A DNA stretch of 32,489 nt, from positions 1-32,489 of the forward strand of contig JAZSFF010000006.1 of assembly GCA_045532055.1 (NCBI GenBank), in the 5' to 3' direction. The notes under the pieces are model-generated. The model made no database searches. It was not told the origin of the DNA and saw only the letters and a program-made list of their open reading frames with translations. Position 1 is the stretch's first letter. Every line of letters starts with the position of its first letter. Made by a program: the position numbers and the translations under genes. Origin of the DNA: SIG440 sp045532055. GTDB taxonomy: Bacteria; Bacillota; Clostridia; Monoglobales; Monoglobaceae. This document shows, in pieces, positions 15,069-23,068 of the stretch.

Positions 15069-16712
15069 ATGGCTAAACAGATTTTATTCGGTGAAGATGC
15101 AAGACACGCACTTGAAAAAGGTGTAAACCAGCTTGCAAACACAGTAAAGGTTACACTCGGACCCAAGGGCAGAAATGTTGTTCTTGACAAAAAATTTGGC
15201 GCACCCCTCATCACAAATGACGGTGTTACTATTGCAAAAGAAATCGAGCTTGATGACCCATTTGAAAACATGGGTGCACAGCTTGTAAAGGAAGTTGCCT
15301 CAAAGACAAATGATATTGCAGGTGACGGTACAACAACTGCAACGCTTCTCGCCCAGGCGCTTGTTCGCGAAGGTCTTAAGAACGTTACTGCAGGTGCAAA
15401 CCCCATGATTGTAAGAAAGGGTATCGCATCAGCTGTTGACGTTGCAGTTGCAGAAGTTGTTAAAAACAGCAAGAAAATCAATGGTCGTGACGATATCGCA
15501 AGAGTTGCTGCTGTTTCTGCTGCAGACGAAGCTATCGGCGAATTAATTGCTGACGCTATGGAAAAGGTTACAAGCGACGGCGTTATTACTGTTGAAGAAT
15601 CAAAAACTGCTGAAACTTATTCAGAAGTTGTTGAAGGTATGCAGTTTGACCGCGGTTACATCACACCTTACATGATTACAGATACCGAAAAAATGGAAGC
15701 TGTAATTGATGATGCATATATTCTTATTACCGACAAAAAGATTACAACAATTCAGGATATCCTCCCCCTCCTTGAACAAATTGTTCAGCAGGGCAAAAAA
15801 CTCGTTATCGTTGCTGAGGATATTGAGGGCGAAGCACTTTCTACATTGATTGTAAACAAACTCCGTGGAACATTCACCTGTGTTGGTGTTAAGGCTCCTG
15901 GCTTTGGTGACAGAAGAAAGGCTATGCTTGAAGATATTGCTATCCTTACTGGTGGTACAGTTATTTCTGATGAACTCGGTCTTGACCTCAAGGAAACATC
16001 TATTGCGCAGCTTGGTCGTGCACGTCAGGTTAAAGTTCTCAAAGAAACAACTATCATTGTTGATGGTGCAGGCGATGCAAATGCAATCAAATCACGTATC
16101 AACCAGATTAAGAACCAGATTGAAACTACTACATCGGACTTTGACAGAGAAAAACTTCAGGAAAGACTTGCAAAACTTTCAGGCGGTGTTGCTGTTATCA
16201 AAGTTGGCGCCGCAACAGAAGTTGAAATGAAAGAAAAGAAACTCCGCATTGAAGATGCTCTTGCAGCAACACGTGCAGCAGTTGAAGAAGGCATCGTTGC
16301 GGGTGGTGGTACAGCTTTCATCAATGCTATGCCAGCAGTTGAAGCACACATGAACTCACTTGAGGGTGACGAAAAGGTGGGTGCAAAGACTGTTCTTCGT
16401 GCTCTTGAAGAACCTGTTCGCCAGATTGCATTCAATGCAGGCGTTGAGGGCAGTGTAATTGTAAACAAAATCAAAGCAAGTGAAGTCGGCATTGGTTACA
16501 ACGCTCTTACAGAAGAATATATGGATATGTTGAAAAACGGTATTGTTGACCCTACAAAGGTTACACGTTCAGCACTTCAGAACGCAGCATCTGTTGCATC
16601 AATGGTTCTTACAACCGAGAGTCTCGTAGCAAACAAGCCTGATCCACAGGCAGCAGCAGCTGAAGCTGCAGCTATGGCAGGTGCCGGAGCTGGCATGGGC
16701 GGAATGTATTAA
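15069..16712 (+). CDS. groL: Chaperonin GroEL
   Basis: A 547-residue subunit of the 14-mer protein-folding chamber. Key segments are VTLGPKGRNVVLDKKFGAP, TNDGVTIAKEIELDDPFENM and AGDGTTTATLLAQAL (ATP site), GVKAPGFGDRRKAMLEDIA, and AGGGTAFINAMPAVEAH near residue 415. The C-terminus AGAGAGMGGMY is a short version of the usual GGM tail. Full length and intact. TCAGGAGG precedes ATG 15069, and a strong terminator follows at 16743. Confidence 0.99.
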   Translation: MAKQILFGEDARHALEKGVNQLANTVKVTLGPKGRNVVLDKKFGAPLITNDGVTIAKEIELDDPFENMGAQLVKEVASKTNDIAGDGTTTATLLAQALVREGLKNVTAGANPMIVRKGIASAVDVAVAEVVKNSKKINGRDDIARVAAVSAADEAIGELIADAMEKVTSDGVITVEESKTAETYSEVVEGMQFDRGYITPYMITDTEKMEAVIDDAYILITDKKITTIQDILPLLEQIVQQGKKLVIVAEDIEGEALSTLIVNKLRGTFTCVGVKAPGFGDRRKAMLEDIAILTGGTVISDELGLDLKETSIAQLGRARQVKVLKETTIIVDGAGDANAIKSRINQIKNQIETTTSDFDREKLQERLAKLSGGVAVIKVGAATEVEMKEKKLRIEDALAATRAAVEEGIVAGGGTAFINAMPAVEAHMNSLEGDEKVGAKTVLRALEEPVRQIAFNAGVEGSVIVNKIKASEVGIGYNALTEEYMDMLKNGIVDPTKVTRSALQNAASVASMVLTTESLVANKPDPQAAAAEAAAMAGAGAGMGGMY

Positions 16713-16742
16713 TAAATACGTTTTTCTATACAAAAGTTATTT

Positions 16743-16776
16743 ACAACCGCAGAGTTTTTCCCCTGCGGTTGTTTTA
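16743..16776 (+). terminator. Rho-independent terminator of groESL
   Basis: ACAACCGCAG (16743-16752) pairs perfectly with CTGCGGTTGT (16763-16772) around a 10-base loop, followed by TTTATA. Confidence 0.85.
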
Positions 16777-16798
16777 TACTGTTTTCCCCTCAAAAGAC

Positions 16799-16827
16799 TT
16801 GACAAATTTCCCCTTTTCATTTAAAAT
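16799..16827 (+). promoter_or_regulatory. Sigma-A-type promoter for the amino acid ABC importer
   Basis: TTGACA (16799-16804), 17-bp spacer, TAAAAT (16822-16827), 38 bp before the binding-protein start. Near consensus. No operator is evident. Confidence 0.8.
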
Positions 16828-16865
16828 ATTATTACATATTCTAAAAAGCTTAGGAGGCTTATGTT

Positions 16866-17624
16866 ATGAAAAAAATTATCGCATTAACTCTTGTACTTAT
16901 GCTGGCTGTTTGCTGTCTTGCAGGCTGCGGAGCAAAAGATGAAAACACTCTTACAATGGCTACAAACGCAGAATTCCCTCCATATGAATATATGGAAAAC
17001 AACGAAGTTGTGGGTATCGATGCTGAAATTTCAAAAGCAATCGCTGAGAAACTTGGATACGAACTTGTTATCGAAAACGTTGATTTTGATTCACTTATTC
17101 CCGGTGTACAGACAGGCAAATACGACTTTGCTGCTGCAGGTATGACAGTTACAGATGAACGTCTTGAACAGGTAAATTTCACACAGTCATACGCAACAGG
17201 TATCCAGTCAATCATTGTTAAAGAAGGTGCTGCTATTACTTCAGCCGATGACCTCTTTAAAGAAGGTGCATCAAACAAGATTGGTGTTCAGCTTGCTACA
17301 ACAGGTGACCTTTACTGCACATGGGACATCGAAGACGAGGGTCTTGGCACTGTAGAGCGCTATAACAAAGGCGCTGACGCTGTTATGGCTCTTACCTCAG
17401 GCAAAGTTGACTGTGTAGTTATTGACAACGAACCTGCAAAGATTTTTGTTCAGAACAACCCCGGTCTTAAAATTCTTGACACAGAATACGCTATCGAAGA
17501 CTACGCTATCGCAGTTTCAAAGGATAACCCTGAGCTTCTGGAAAACATCAACAAGGCTTTGGGTGAATTAATTGCTGACGGTACAGTTAAGAACATTATT
17601 GAAAAGTACATTCCTGCTGAATAA
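16866..17624 (+). CDS. Polar amino acid ABC transporter, substrate-binding lipoprotein
   Basis: A 252-residue extracellular binding protein with a lipoprotein signal (MKKIIALTLVLMLAVCCLAG) and lipobox LAGC, lipidated at C21. The mature part is a type 3 solute-binding domain: LTMATNAEFPPYEYM, VVGIDAEISKAIAEKLGYEL, VDFDSLIPGVQTGKYDFAAA and AGMTVTDERLEQVNFTQSY, in which the Arg of TDER contacts the ligand alpha-carboxylate. This fits polar amino acids such as Gln, Arg, Lys or cystine; the exact ligand cannot be told. AGGAGG precedes ATG 16866. A hairpin at 17642 separates it from the permease gene, so it is probably made in excess. Confidence 0.94.
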   Translation: MKKIIALTLVLMLAVCCLAGCGAKDENTLTMATNAEFPPYEYMENNEVVGIDAEISKAIAEKLGYELVIENVDFDSLIPGVQTGKYDFAAAGMTVTDERLEQVNFTQSYATGIQSIIVKEGAAITSADDLFKEGASNKIGVQLATTGDLYCTWDIEDEGLGTVERYNKGADAVMALTSGKVDCVVIDNEPAKIFVQNNPGLKILDTEYAIEDYAIAVSKDNPELLENINKALGELIADGTVKNIIEKYIPAE

Positions 17625-17641
17625 TATTCAAGCTGATTATA

Positions 17642-17677
17642 AGGGCTGTATCGTGACGACACAGCCCTCTTTATTTG
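17642..17677 (+). terminator. Intercistronic hairpin between binding protein and permease (partial terminator)
   Basis: AGGGCTGT (17642-17649) pairs with ACAGCCCT (17661-17668); inside, TCG/CGA extend the stem past an A-C mismatch, with a TGA loop. CTTTATTT follows. It sits within the operon 18 bp before the permease ribosome binding site, so it probably gives partial termination or protects the upstream mRNA. Confidence 0.75.
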
Positions 17678-17701
17678 TTACAACGAAAGGAGCATTACAA
17701 A

Positions 17702-18430
17702 ATGCCTGAATGGATTACAAAGCTTATGCAGGACTTCAACACAGCGTTTATAGTTGACCATCGCTGGAAGTATCTTGTTGAGGGTGTGCGGAATACCCTT
17801 ATTCTTACCTTTCTTGCACTTATTTTAGGTGTTGCACTTGGTGTTATTGTTGCTGCAATTCGTGTCACCTATGACAAACAATACACCCAAATGAAAAAAG
17901 GTATCTCAAAGTTTTTACTCTGCATTGGAAACATAATTTCCAAGGTTTACCTCACAGTGATTCGCGGTACGCCTGCAATGGTTCAGATTCTTATTATATT
18001 CTTCATCATTATGGCAAGTTCCAGCAACAAGATGCTCTGTGGTATAATTGCTTTCGGTATAAATTCCGGTGCGTATGTTGCCGAAATTATCCGAGGCGGA
18101 ATTATGAGTATCGATGAGGGTCAGGCAGAGGCTGGACGTTCCCTGGGCTTTAACTATGCCCAAACAATGCTCTTTATTATTCTTCCACAAACATTCAAAA
18201 GCATTTTGCCGGCACTTGCAAATGAATTTATTGTACTCTTAAAAGAGACAGCCATTGCCGGATATGTTGGTGTTACCGATCTTACACGAGGTGCCAATAT
18301 AATCCGCGGTATTACATATCAGAGTTTCTGGCCACTTCTTTCAATCGCCGCAGTTTACCTTGTGATGGTAATGTTTTTCACTTGGCTTGTAGGTATTTTG
18401 GAAAGGAGGCTCCGCAAAAATGAACGATAA
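17702..18430 (+). CDS. Polar amino acid ABC transporter, permease subunit
   Basis: Inner membrane channel subunit of the importer, about 242 residues, HisM/GlnP type, with around five transmembrane segments. RNTLILTFLALILGVALGV opens the BPD_transp_1 domain and the EAA loop is seen as IDEGQAEAGRSLGFNYAQTM, ILPQTFK, which docks on the ATPase. The longest frame begins at TTG 17675, but that leader contains the ribosome binding site AAAGGAG (17686-17692); ATG 17702, nine bases on, is the probable start (MPEWITKLM). It overlaps the ATPase gene by 11 bp. Confidence 0.94.
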   Translation: MPEWITKLMQDFNTAFIVDHRWKYLVEGVRNTLILTFLALILGVALGVIVAAIRVTYDKQYTQMKKGISKFLLCIGNIISKVYLTVIRGTPAMVQILIIFFIIMASSSNKMLCGIIAFGINSGAYVAEIIRGGIMSIDEGQAEAGRSLGFNYAQTMLFIILPQTFKSILPALANEFIVLLKETAIAGYVGVTDLTRGANIIRGITYQSFWPLLSIAAVYLVMVMFFTWLVGILERRLRKNER

Positions 18431-19163
18431 TTTCATAATCAAAACAACCGACCTCTGCAAGTATTATAACAATGGAAAAATTAAGGCTTTAGACGGAGTT
18501 ACTGCAGGAATAACAAAAGGTGAAGTTGTTGTAATCATCGGTCCGTCAGGTTCAGGCAAATCCACCTACCTGCGTTCCCTTAATCTGCTTGAGCTTCCTA
18601 CTTCCGGCACCATAGTTTTTGAAGGTACAGACATCACGGACCCAAAGACAAACATCAATCTTCACAGGCAAAAAATGGGAATGGTTTTCCAACAGTTTAA
18701 CCTCTTCCCTCACATGACTGTCCTTAAGAATTTGACCATTGCTCCTATGAAGCTCCTTAAGATGGATAAGTCGACTGCCGAAGAAAAGGCAATGGCTCTT
18801 TTGAATCGTGTAGGTCTTGCAGACCGTGCTGGCGCATATCCTGCACAGCTTTCAGGCGGTCAGAAGCAGCGCGTCGCTATTGTTCGAGCCCTTATGATGA
18901 GTCCTGATGTTATGCTGTTTGACGAGCCAACCTCCGCCCTTGACCCTGAAATGGTGGGTGAAGTTCTTGATGTTATGAAAGAACTTGCCAAAGAGGGAAT
19001 GACAATGGTTGTGGTTACTCACGAAATGGGCTTTGCCCGAGAGGTTGCAGACCGTGTAATCTTTATGAGTGACGGAAAAATCGTTGAAGAAGGAACTCCT
19101 GATGAAATATTCACAAATCCTCAGGACTCCAGAACTCAACAATTTCTCCACAGTATTCTTTAA
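18420..19163 (+). CDS. Polar amino acid ABC transporter, ATP-binding subunit (GlnQ-like)
   Basis: A 247-residue ATPase that powers the importer. Walker A GPSGSGKST (about residues 41-49), Q loop MVFQQFNLFPHMTV, signature LSGGQKQR (about 142-149), Walker B VMLFDEPTSALDPE and H loop VVTHEMGFARE are all intact, and the sequence is of the GlnQ/HisP class. Length is normal. GGAAAGGAGG lies within the end of the permease gene about 10 bases before ATG 18420. A strong terminator follows within 5 bases of the stop. Confidence 0.96.
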   Translation: MNDNFIIKTTDLCKYYNNGKIKALDGVTAGITKGEVVVIIGPSGSGKSTYLRSLNLLELPTSGTIVFEGTDITDPKTNINLHRQKMGMVFQQFNLFPHMTVLKNLTIAPMKLLKMDKSTAEEKAMALLNRVGLADRAGAYPAQLSGGQKQRVAIVRALMMSPDVMLFDEPTSALDPEMVGEVLDVMKELAKEGMTMVVVTHEMGFAREVADRVIFMSDGKIVEEGTPDEIFTNPQDSRTQQFLHSIL

Positions 19164-19167
19164 AATT

Positions 19168-19195
19168 AATGACCGGCAATTTGCCGGTCATTTTT
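19168..19195 (+). terminator. Rho-independent terminator of the ABC importer operon
   Basis: AATGACCGGCAA (19168-19179) is complementary to TTGCCGGTCATT (19181-19192), closing on a short loop, followed by TTTTT. Confidence 0.9.
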
Positions 19196-19198
19196 GTA

Positions 19199-19227
19199 TT
19201 GATTTTTTTCTCACTTAGTGGTATACT
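19199..19227 (+). promoter_or_regulatory. Sigma-A-type promoter for coaX
   Basis: TTGATT (19199-19204), 17-bp spacer, TATACT (19222-19227), 39 bp before the corrected coaX start codon at 19266. It starts just after the preceding terminator and supports that shorter start. Confidence 0.75.
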
Positions 19228-19265
19228 TGTGTTGTCAAAAGCTATATACAAGGGGATTTGTTATT

Positions 19266-20030
19266 ATGATACTTGCTGTTGATATTGGAAATACAAACAT
19301 TGTTCTTGGCGGTTTTTTAAACGATGAACTTAAGTTTGTTGCCCGCATCGCCACAAACGCAAACAAAACTGAGGACGAATATGCCACAAAAATCCGCAGT
19401 ATTCTCGCAATACATGACGTGGACAAGTCAGAAATCCAGGGGGCTATTATCTCTTCTGTTGTTCCGCCCCTCAACTCTGTGATGAAAAAGGCAATCAAAT
19501 TTATTTATGATGTTGAACCAATTATGGTAGGGCCCGGAATAAAAACCGGCATCAAAATCCAATGCGACAACCCATCAAGCGTTGGTGCTGACCTTATCTG
19601 TGCTTGTGTTGCCGCGCATCATATTTACGGAAGTCCATCCTTGATTGTGGATATGGGTACAGCAACAAAAATGATGATTATGGACACAAGCGGTGCATTC
19701 ATTGGTGTTTCCATTATTCCCGGTGTTGGTATGGGACTTAAAGCCCTCGCAAGTGACACTGCACAACTTCCCCAGATAAGTCTTGAAGCACCCAAATCCG
19801 TAATAGGAAAAAATACTGTTGATTGTATGAAATCAGGCGTTGTTTTTGGTAATGCATGTCTTATCGATGGAATGATTGACCGTTTCAACGAAGAAATGGA
19901 AACTAACCTCGACGTTTATGCCACAGGCGGACTGGCCTCCACCATTATCTGTCATTGTAAGCATAAAATCACTCTTGATGAAAATATGGTTCTTAAAGGT
20001 TTGAATATTTTATATAAGAAAAACTGTTGA
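19266..20030 (+). CDS. coaX: Type III pantothenate kinase
   Basis: Phosphorylates pantothenate with ATP, the first step of coenzyme A synthesis; the type III enzyme is dimeric, of the ASKHA fold and not feedback-inhibited by CoA. About 254 residues: MILAVDIGNTNIVLGG opens the phosphate-binding loop, SSVGADL gives the ligand-site GxDR/GADL-like segment (here GADL, 107-110), VDMGTATK around D129 is the second phosphate motif, and GLKALASDTAQLP and YATGGLA complete the fold. The longest frame starts at GTG 19218, within the -10 box region; ATG 19266, preceded by AAGGGGA (19250-19256), is the real start. An S component follows 81 bp on. Confidence 0.95.
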   Translation: MILAVDIGNTNIVLGGFLNDELKFVARIATNANKTEDEYATKIRSILAIHDVDKSEIQGAIISSVVPPLNSVMKKAIKFIYDVEPIMVGPGIKTGIKIQCDNPSSVGADLICACVAAHHIYGSPSLIVDMGTATKMMIMDTSGAFIGVSIIPGVGMGLKALASDTAQLPQISLEAPKSVIGKNTVDCMKSGVVFGNACLIDGMIDRFNEEMETNLDVYATGGLASTIICHCKHKITLDENMVLKGLNILYKKNC

Positions 20031-20111
20031 CTATAAGCTCTGTATGCAGAGTTTATATAAAATTTTATGCGTTGTATCACGCTATCGTGAACGACAGCAA
20101 GGAGGAATTTT

Positions 20112-20678
20112 ATGAAAACACAAAGAAATCAAATGTCAACCAAAACCCTGGTTCTTGGTGCGGTCCTTACTGCATTGGTAATTGTTCTTCAATACCTGAG
20201 CATGGCAATCCGCTTTGGAACCTTCTCCATCACCCTCTCCCTCACTCCCATTGTAATAGGTGCTGTAAGTTGTGGCATTGGTATGGGAGCCTGGCTGGGC
20301 CTTGTTTTTGGAATAACCGTTCTTTTGACCGGCGATGCTGCACCTTTTTGGGCGGTAACCGCTGCGGGAACATTTGTTACTGTTGTTGCAAAAGGTATTG
20401 CCGCAGGAGTTTTGCCTGCCATTATCTTCAAACTTTTGAAAAAAGTCAACCAGACAATTGCATCTGCTGTTGCAGCAGTTTTGAGTCCAATTGCCAACAC
20501 TGGTGTGTTTCTGTTGGGCTGTGTGATTTTCTTTATCCCAACATTGATTAAATGGTATGGCAATGTCACCGCTTTTCTGGTTACTATTTTCAGTTTTAAC
20601 TTTGTTATTGAGCTGGTTCTTAATATTGTTTTAACTCCTGTTGTTATCAGGTTGATTAATATGAAAGCGAAAAGATAA
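20112..20678 (+). CDS. ECF transporter S component, probably for pantothenate
   Basis: A 188-residue integral membrane protein with about six helices, the size and topology of a substrate-binding S component of energy-coupling-factor vitamin transporters, which plug into a shared EcfT/EcfA module encoded elsewhere. The N-terminal TKTLVLGAVLTALVIVLQYL and GTFSITLSLTPIVIGAVSCG motifs, with Ala-rich helix 1, fit this class. It lies directly after coaX on the same strand, which points to pantothenate (PanT-like) as substrate; that is inference from context. AAGGAGG precedes ATG 20112. Confidence 0.85.
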   Translation: MKTQRNQMSTKTLVLGAVLTALVIVLQYLSMAIRFGTFSITLSLTPIVIGAVSCGIGMGAWLGLVFGITVLLTGDAAPFWAVTAAGTFVTVVAKGIAAGVLPAIIFKLLKKVNQTIASAVAAVLSPIANTGVFLLGCVIFFIPTLIKWYGNVTAFLVTIFSFNFVIELVLNIVLTPVVIRLINMKAKR

Positions 20679-20679
20679 A

Positions 20680-21378
20680 ATGTCTGATAAATTTTCACGC
20701 ACCGAAATGATTCTGGGTGCAGATAATATGCAAAAACTTAAAAACGCTCATGTTGCCGTGTTTGGTCTTGGCGGTGTTGGCGGTCATGCGGTGGAAGCAC
20801 TTGCCCGTTGTGGTATTGGCGAATTCACTTTATTTGACAACGACAAAGTTGCTATTTCAAACCTCAATCGTCAGATTATTGCTACCATGGATACCATTGG
20901 CATGTACAAAACCGAGGCGATGAAAAAACGTATTTTGTCAATCAATCCAGATGCACAAATTTCCTTACACAACGTCTTTTATCTTCCTGAAAATTCGGAC
21001 AACTTCCCTCTTTCAAATTTTGACTACATTGTTGACGCCATAGATACCGTAAGTGCAAAGATTGAGTTGGCTGTCCGTGCAGAAAAAGACGGTACACCTA
21101 TCATCAGTTCAATGGGGACAGGCAACAAGCTTGACCCAACCCTATTTGAAGTTGCGGACATCTACAAAACCTCTGTCTGTCCACTGGCACGGGTAATGCG
21201 AAGAGAACTGAAAACACGGGGAGTAAAGTCCCTTAAGGTTGTTTATTCAAAAGAAGACGCAATAAAGCCTGTGAGCCTTGATAATGACTCACGAACACCG
21301 GGAAGCACATCTTTTGTTCCGTCTGTTGCAGGTCTTATTATCGCAAGTGAAGTTATAAAAGATTTAACCACATTATAA
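20680..21378 (+). CDS. tcdA: tRNA threonylcarbamoyladenosine dehydratase (TcdA)
   Basis: A 232-residue E1-like ThiF/MoeB-family enzyme that uses ATP to cyclise t6A37 of tRNA to ct6A. The nucleotide-binding loop VAVFGLGGVGGHAVEALARC (about residues 25-44), LFDNDKVAISNLNRQI, and the conserved KTSVCPLARVMRRELKTRG are those of TcdA rather than of a cofactor-sulfur ThiF. The family's C-terminal PSVAGLIIASEVIKDL is present. It starts 1 bp after the stop of the S-component gene, so translation is coupled; the link to CoA is only positional. A bidirectional terminator follows. Confidence 0.93.
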   Translation: MSDKFSRTEMILGADNMQKLKNAHVAVFGLGGVGGHAVEALARCGIGEFTLFDNDKVAISNLNRQIIATMDTIGMYKTEAMKKRILSINPDAQISLHNVFYLPENSDNFPLSNFDYIVDAIDTVSAKIELAVRAEKDGTPIISSMGTGNKLDPTLFEVADIYKTSVCPLARVMRRELKTRGVKSLKVVYSKEDAIKPVSLDNDSRTPGSTSFVPSVAGLIIASEVIKDLTTL

Positions 21379-21403
21379 AAGAGAGGCGAAAGCCTCTCTT
21401 TTT
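21378..21403. terminator. Bidirectional terminator between convergent tcdA and pncC
   Basis: AAAGAGAGGC (21378-21387), GAAA tetraloop, GCCTCTCTTT (21392-21401). T-rich flanks on both strands fit termination of tcdA (plus) and of the desulfurase-thiI-pncC operon (minus). It abuts both stop codons. Confidence 0.9.
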
Positions 21404-21878
21404 AATTATTCAAAATAGCTTCTTTCAATATTTTCAACGCAGTAACGGCGGTACTTTCTCTTACCTGCTTTCTGTCACCGCTAAACAGAAACTTTTCCGC
21501 CTTATGAACATCTTTGCCGCAAATTCCTATCCAAACTGTACCAACAGGTTTATCCGGTGTTCCTCCACCTGGGCCTGCAATACCGGTAACCGAAATTCCA
21601 AAGTCTGCATCAGCAAGCGTTCTCACTCCTTTACACATCTGAAGTGCGGTTTCTTCTGACACCGCACCAAATTTTTCAAGGGTATCTGCCGAAACACCAA
21701 GAAGTTTTTGTTTTTGTTCATTGGAATATGTCACCACGCCGCAGTCAAAACATTCCGATGCACCAGGTACAGATGTGATTTTTTCTGCAATCAATCCACC
21801 TGTGCAGCTTTCCGCCGTGGCAAGTTTCAGCTTTCTTTCCCTCAGGAGTTCACAAACTATGTTTTCTATGTTTTCCAT
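21402..21878 (-). CDS. pncC: Nicotinamide-nucleotide amidohydrolase PncC (stand-alone CinA C-terminal domain)
   Basis: Deamidates NMN to nicotinate mononucleotide for NAD recycling. The 158 residues are a complete CinA-C domain: KLATAESCTGGLIAEKITSV with the catalytic Ser of ESCTGG, GVVTYSNEQKQKLLGVS, GAVSEETALQMCKGVR, and SVTGIAGPGGGTPDKPVGTV. The N-terminal MoCF-like half of full CinA is absent, as in E. coli PncC. ATG 21878 shares its A with the thiI stop codon (TAATG), so translation is coupled; the functional link to tRNA thiolation is not obvious. Confidence 0.94.
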   Translation of the reverse strand: MENIENIVCELLRERKLKLATAESCTGGLIAEKITSVPGASECFDCGVVTYSNEQKQKLLGVSADTLEKFGAVSEETALQMCKGVRTLADADFGISVTGIAGPGGGTPDKPVGTVWIGICGKDVHKAEKFLFSGDRKQVRESTAVTALKILKEAILNN

Positions 21879-23053
21879 TATTTTATCACCAGAATTTCTT
21901 CCTGCTCTATTGCCTCATCAAGTGCCGCTTCAATATCTCCCAAAGCCTTTTCAGCATCAATAATCTCCTCAAGTTGAGGCTTTGTTTTGGGATGTTTGGG
22001 AACAAAAATTGTACAACAATCTTCATATGGCAATATGGAGGTTTCATATGTGCCGATTTTCTTTGAAATTGTAACAATTTCCTCCTTATCCATACCGATA
22101 CAAGGTCTGAAAACCGGCTGCATCACCGCATTATCTGTACAAACAAGGCTTTCCATTGTCTGACTGGCAACCTGACCAATGCTTTCACCTGTTATCAGTG
22201 CAGCCGAGCCTTCATTGGCTGAGATTTTTTCTGCAATCCGCATCATAAGACGCCTCATAATTATTGTAAGATAATTCTCAGGACATTTTTCAATTATATC
22301 AAGCTGTATCTTTGTAAAAGGTACAATATGGAGGCGTATCTTGCCGCAATATTTTGACATCTGCTTTGCAAGGTCAATAACCTTTTCCTTTGCACGGTCG
22401 CTTGTGTAAGGATGACTGTGGAAATGCACTGCCTCCAGAGACACTCCACGTTTTGCTATCATGTATCCCGCAACAGGACTGTCTATGCCACCTGAAAGAA
22501 GTATGGTTGCTTTGCCATTGGTGCCGACGGGCATACCACCTGCACCTTTAATCTTTCTGGTATAAACATATGCCTCTTGTCGTATCTCCACATTAACCAT
22601 GATATCAGGCTTATGCACATCAACAGAAAGTCCATCAACCGCACCCAAAATTTTTCCGCCCAGTTCCATGCAAATCTGGGGAGAATTCAGGGGGAAAGTT
22701 TTATCTTCCCTCTTTGCCTCTACTTTGAATGTTTTTTCTGTTGTGCGAGTATCTTCTACACATTGAATGGCAGTTTTTGCAATACTCTCCATATCCTTGC
22801 TGCACTTGGCAACCGGACATATATTAACAATACCAAAAACCTGTGTAAGACTTTCAATAGCAAGCTCCATATCCACACCATCTTCCAATGGCTCAACATA
22901 AATGGTGGACTGGGCTTTTCTTATACTGAATTTCCCTATACTTTCAAGGCGACTTTTGATATTGTCCACAAGTTTGGCCTCAAAAAGGGGCTTGTTAAGC
23001 CCCTTCAGAGCAATCTCACCGTACTTCAAAAGTATCAAATCTATCTTTTGCAT
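21878..23053 (-). CDS. thiI: tRNA 4-thiouridine sulfurtransferase ThiI
   Basis: Puts sulfur on U8 of tRNA and, in some bacteria, passes sulfur for thiamine thiazole. The 391 residues have the N-terminal ferredoxin-like and THUMP region (about 1-165; LLKYGEIALKGLNKPLFE, then VEAKREDKTFPLNSPQI) and the PP-loop AANH ATPase domain with ILLSGGIDSPVAGYM (SGGIDS at 187-192) and ITGESIGQVASQTMESL. There is no rhodanese domain, as in Bacillus, where sulfur comes straight from the partner desulfurase NifZ; the desulfurase gene lies 16 bp upstream here. AGGAGAG precedes ATG 23053. Confidence 0.97.
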   Translation of the reverse strand: MQKIDLILLKYGEIALKGLNKPLFEAKLVDNIKSRLESIGKFSIRKAQSTIYVEPLEDGVDMELAIESLTQVFGIVNICPVAKCSKDMESIAKTAIQCVEDTRTTEKTFKVEAKREDKTFPLNSPQICMELGGKILGAVDGLSVDVHKPDIMVNVEIRQEAYVYTRKIKGAGGMPVGTNGKATILLSGGIDSPVAGYMIAKRGVSLEAVHFHSHPYTSDRAKEKVIDLAKQMSKYCGKIRLHIVPFTKIQLDIIEKCPENYLTIIMRRLMMRIAEKISANEGSAALITGESIGQVASQTMESLVCTDNAVMQPVFRPCIGMDKEEIVTISKKIGTYETSILPYEDCCTIFVPKHPKTKPQLEEIIDAEKALGDIEAALDEAIEQEEILVIK

Positions 23054-23068
23054 AAAAACTCTCCTGCC

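Noticed and set aside
19218..19265. GTG start of coaX with a 16-residue extension
   Set aside because: The extension overlaps the promoter -10 box and the ribosome binding site; ATG 19266 gives the conserved N-terminus.
20035..20052. Small hairpin CTCTG-TATG-CAGAG between coaX and the S component
   Set aside because: Only about 5 bp of stem and no T tract; not enough for a terminator or riboswitch.
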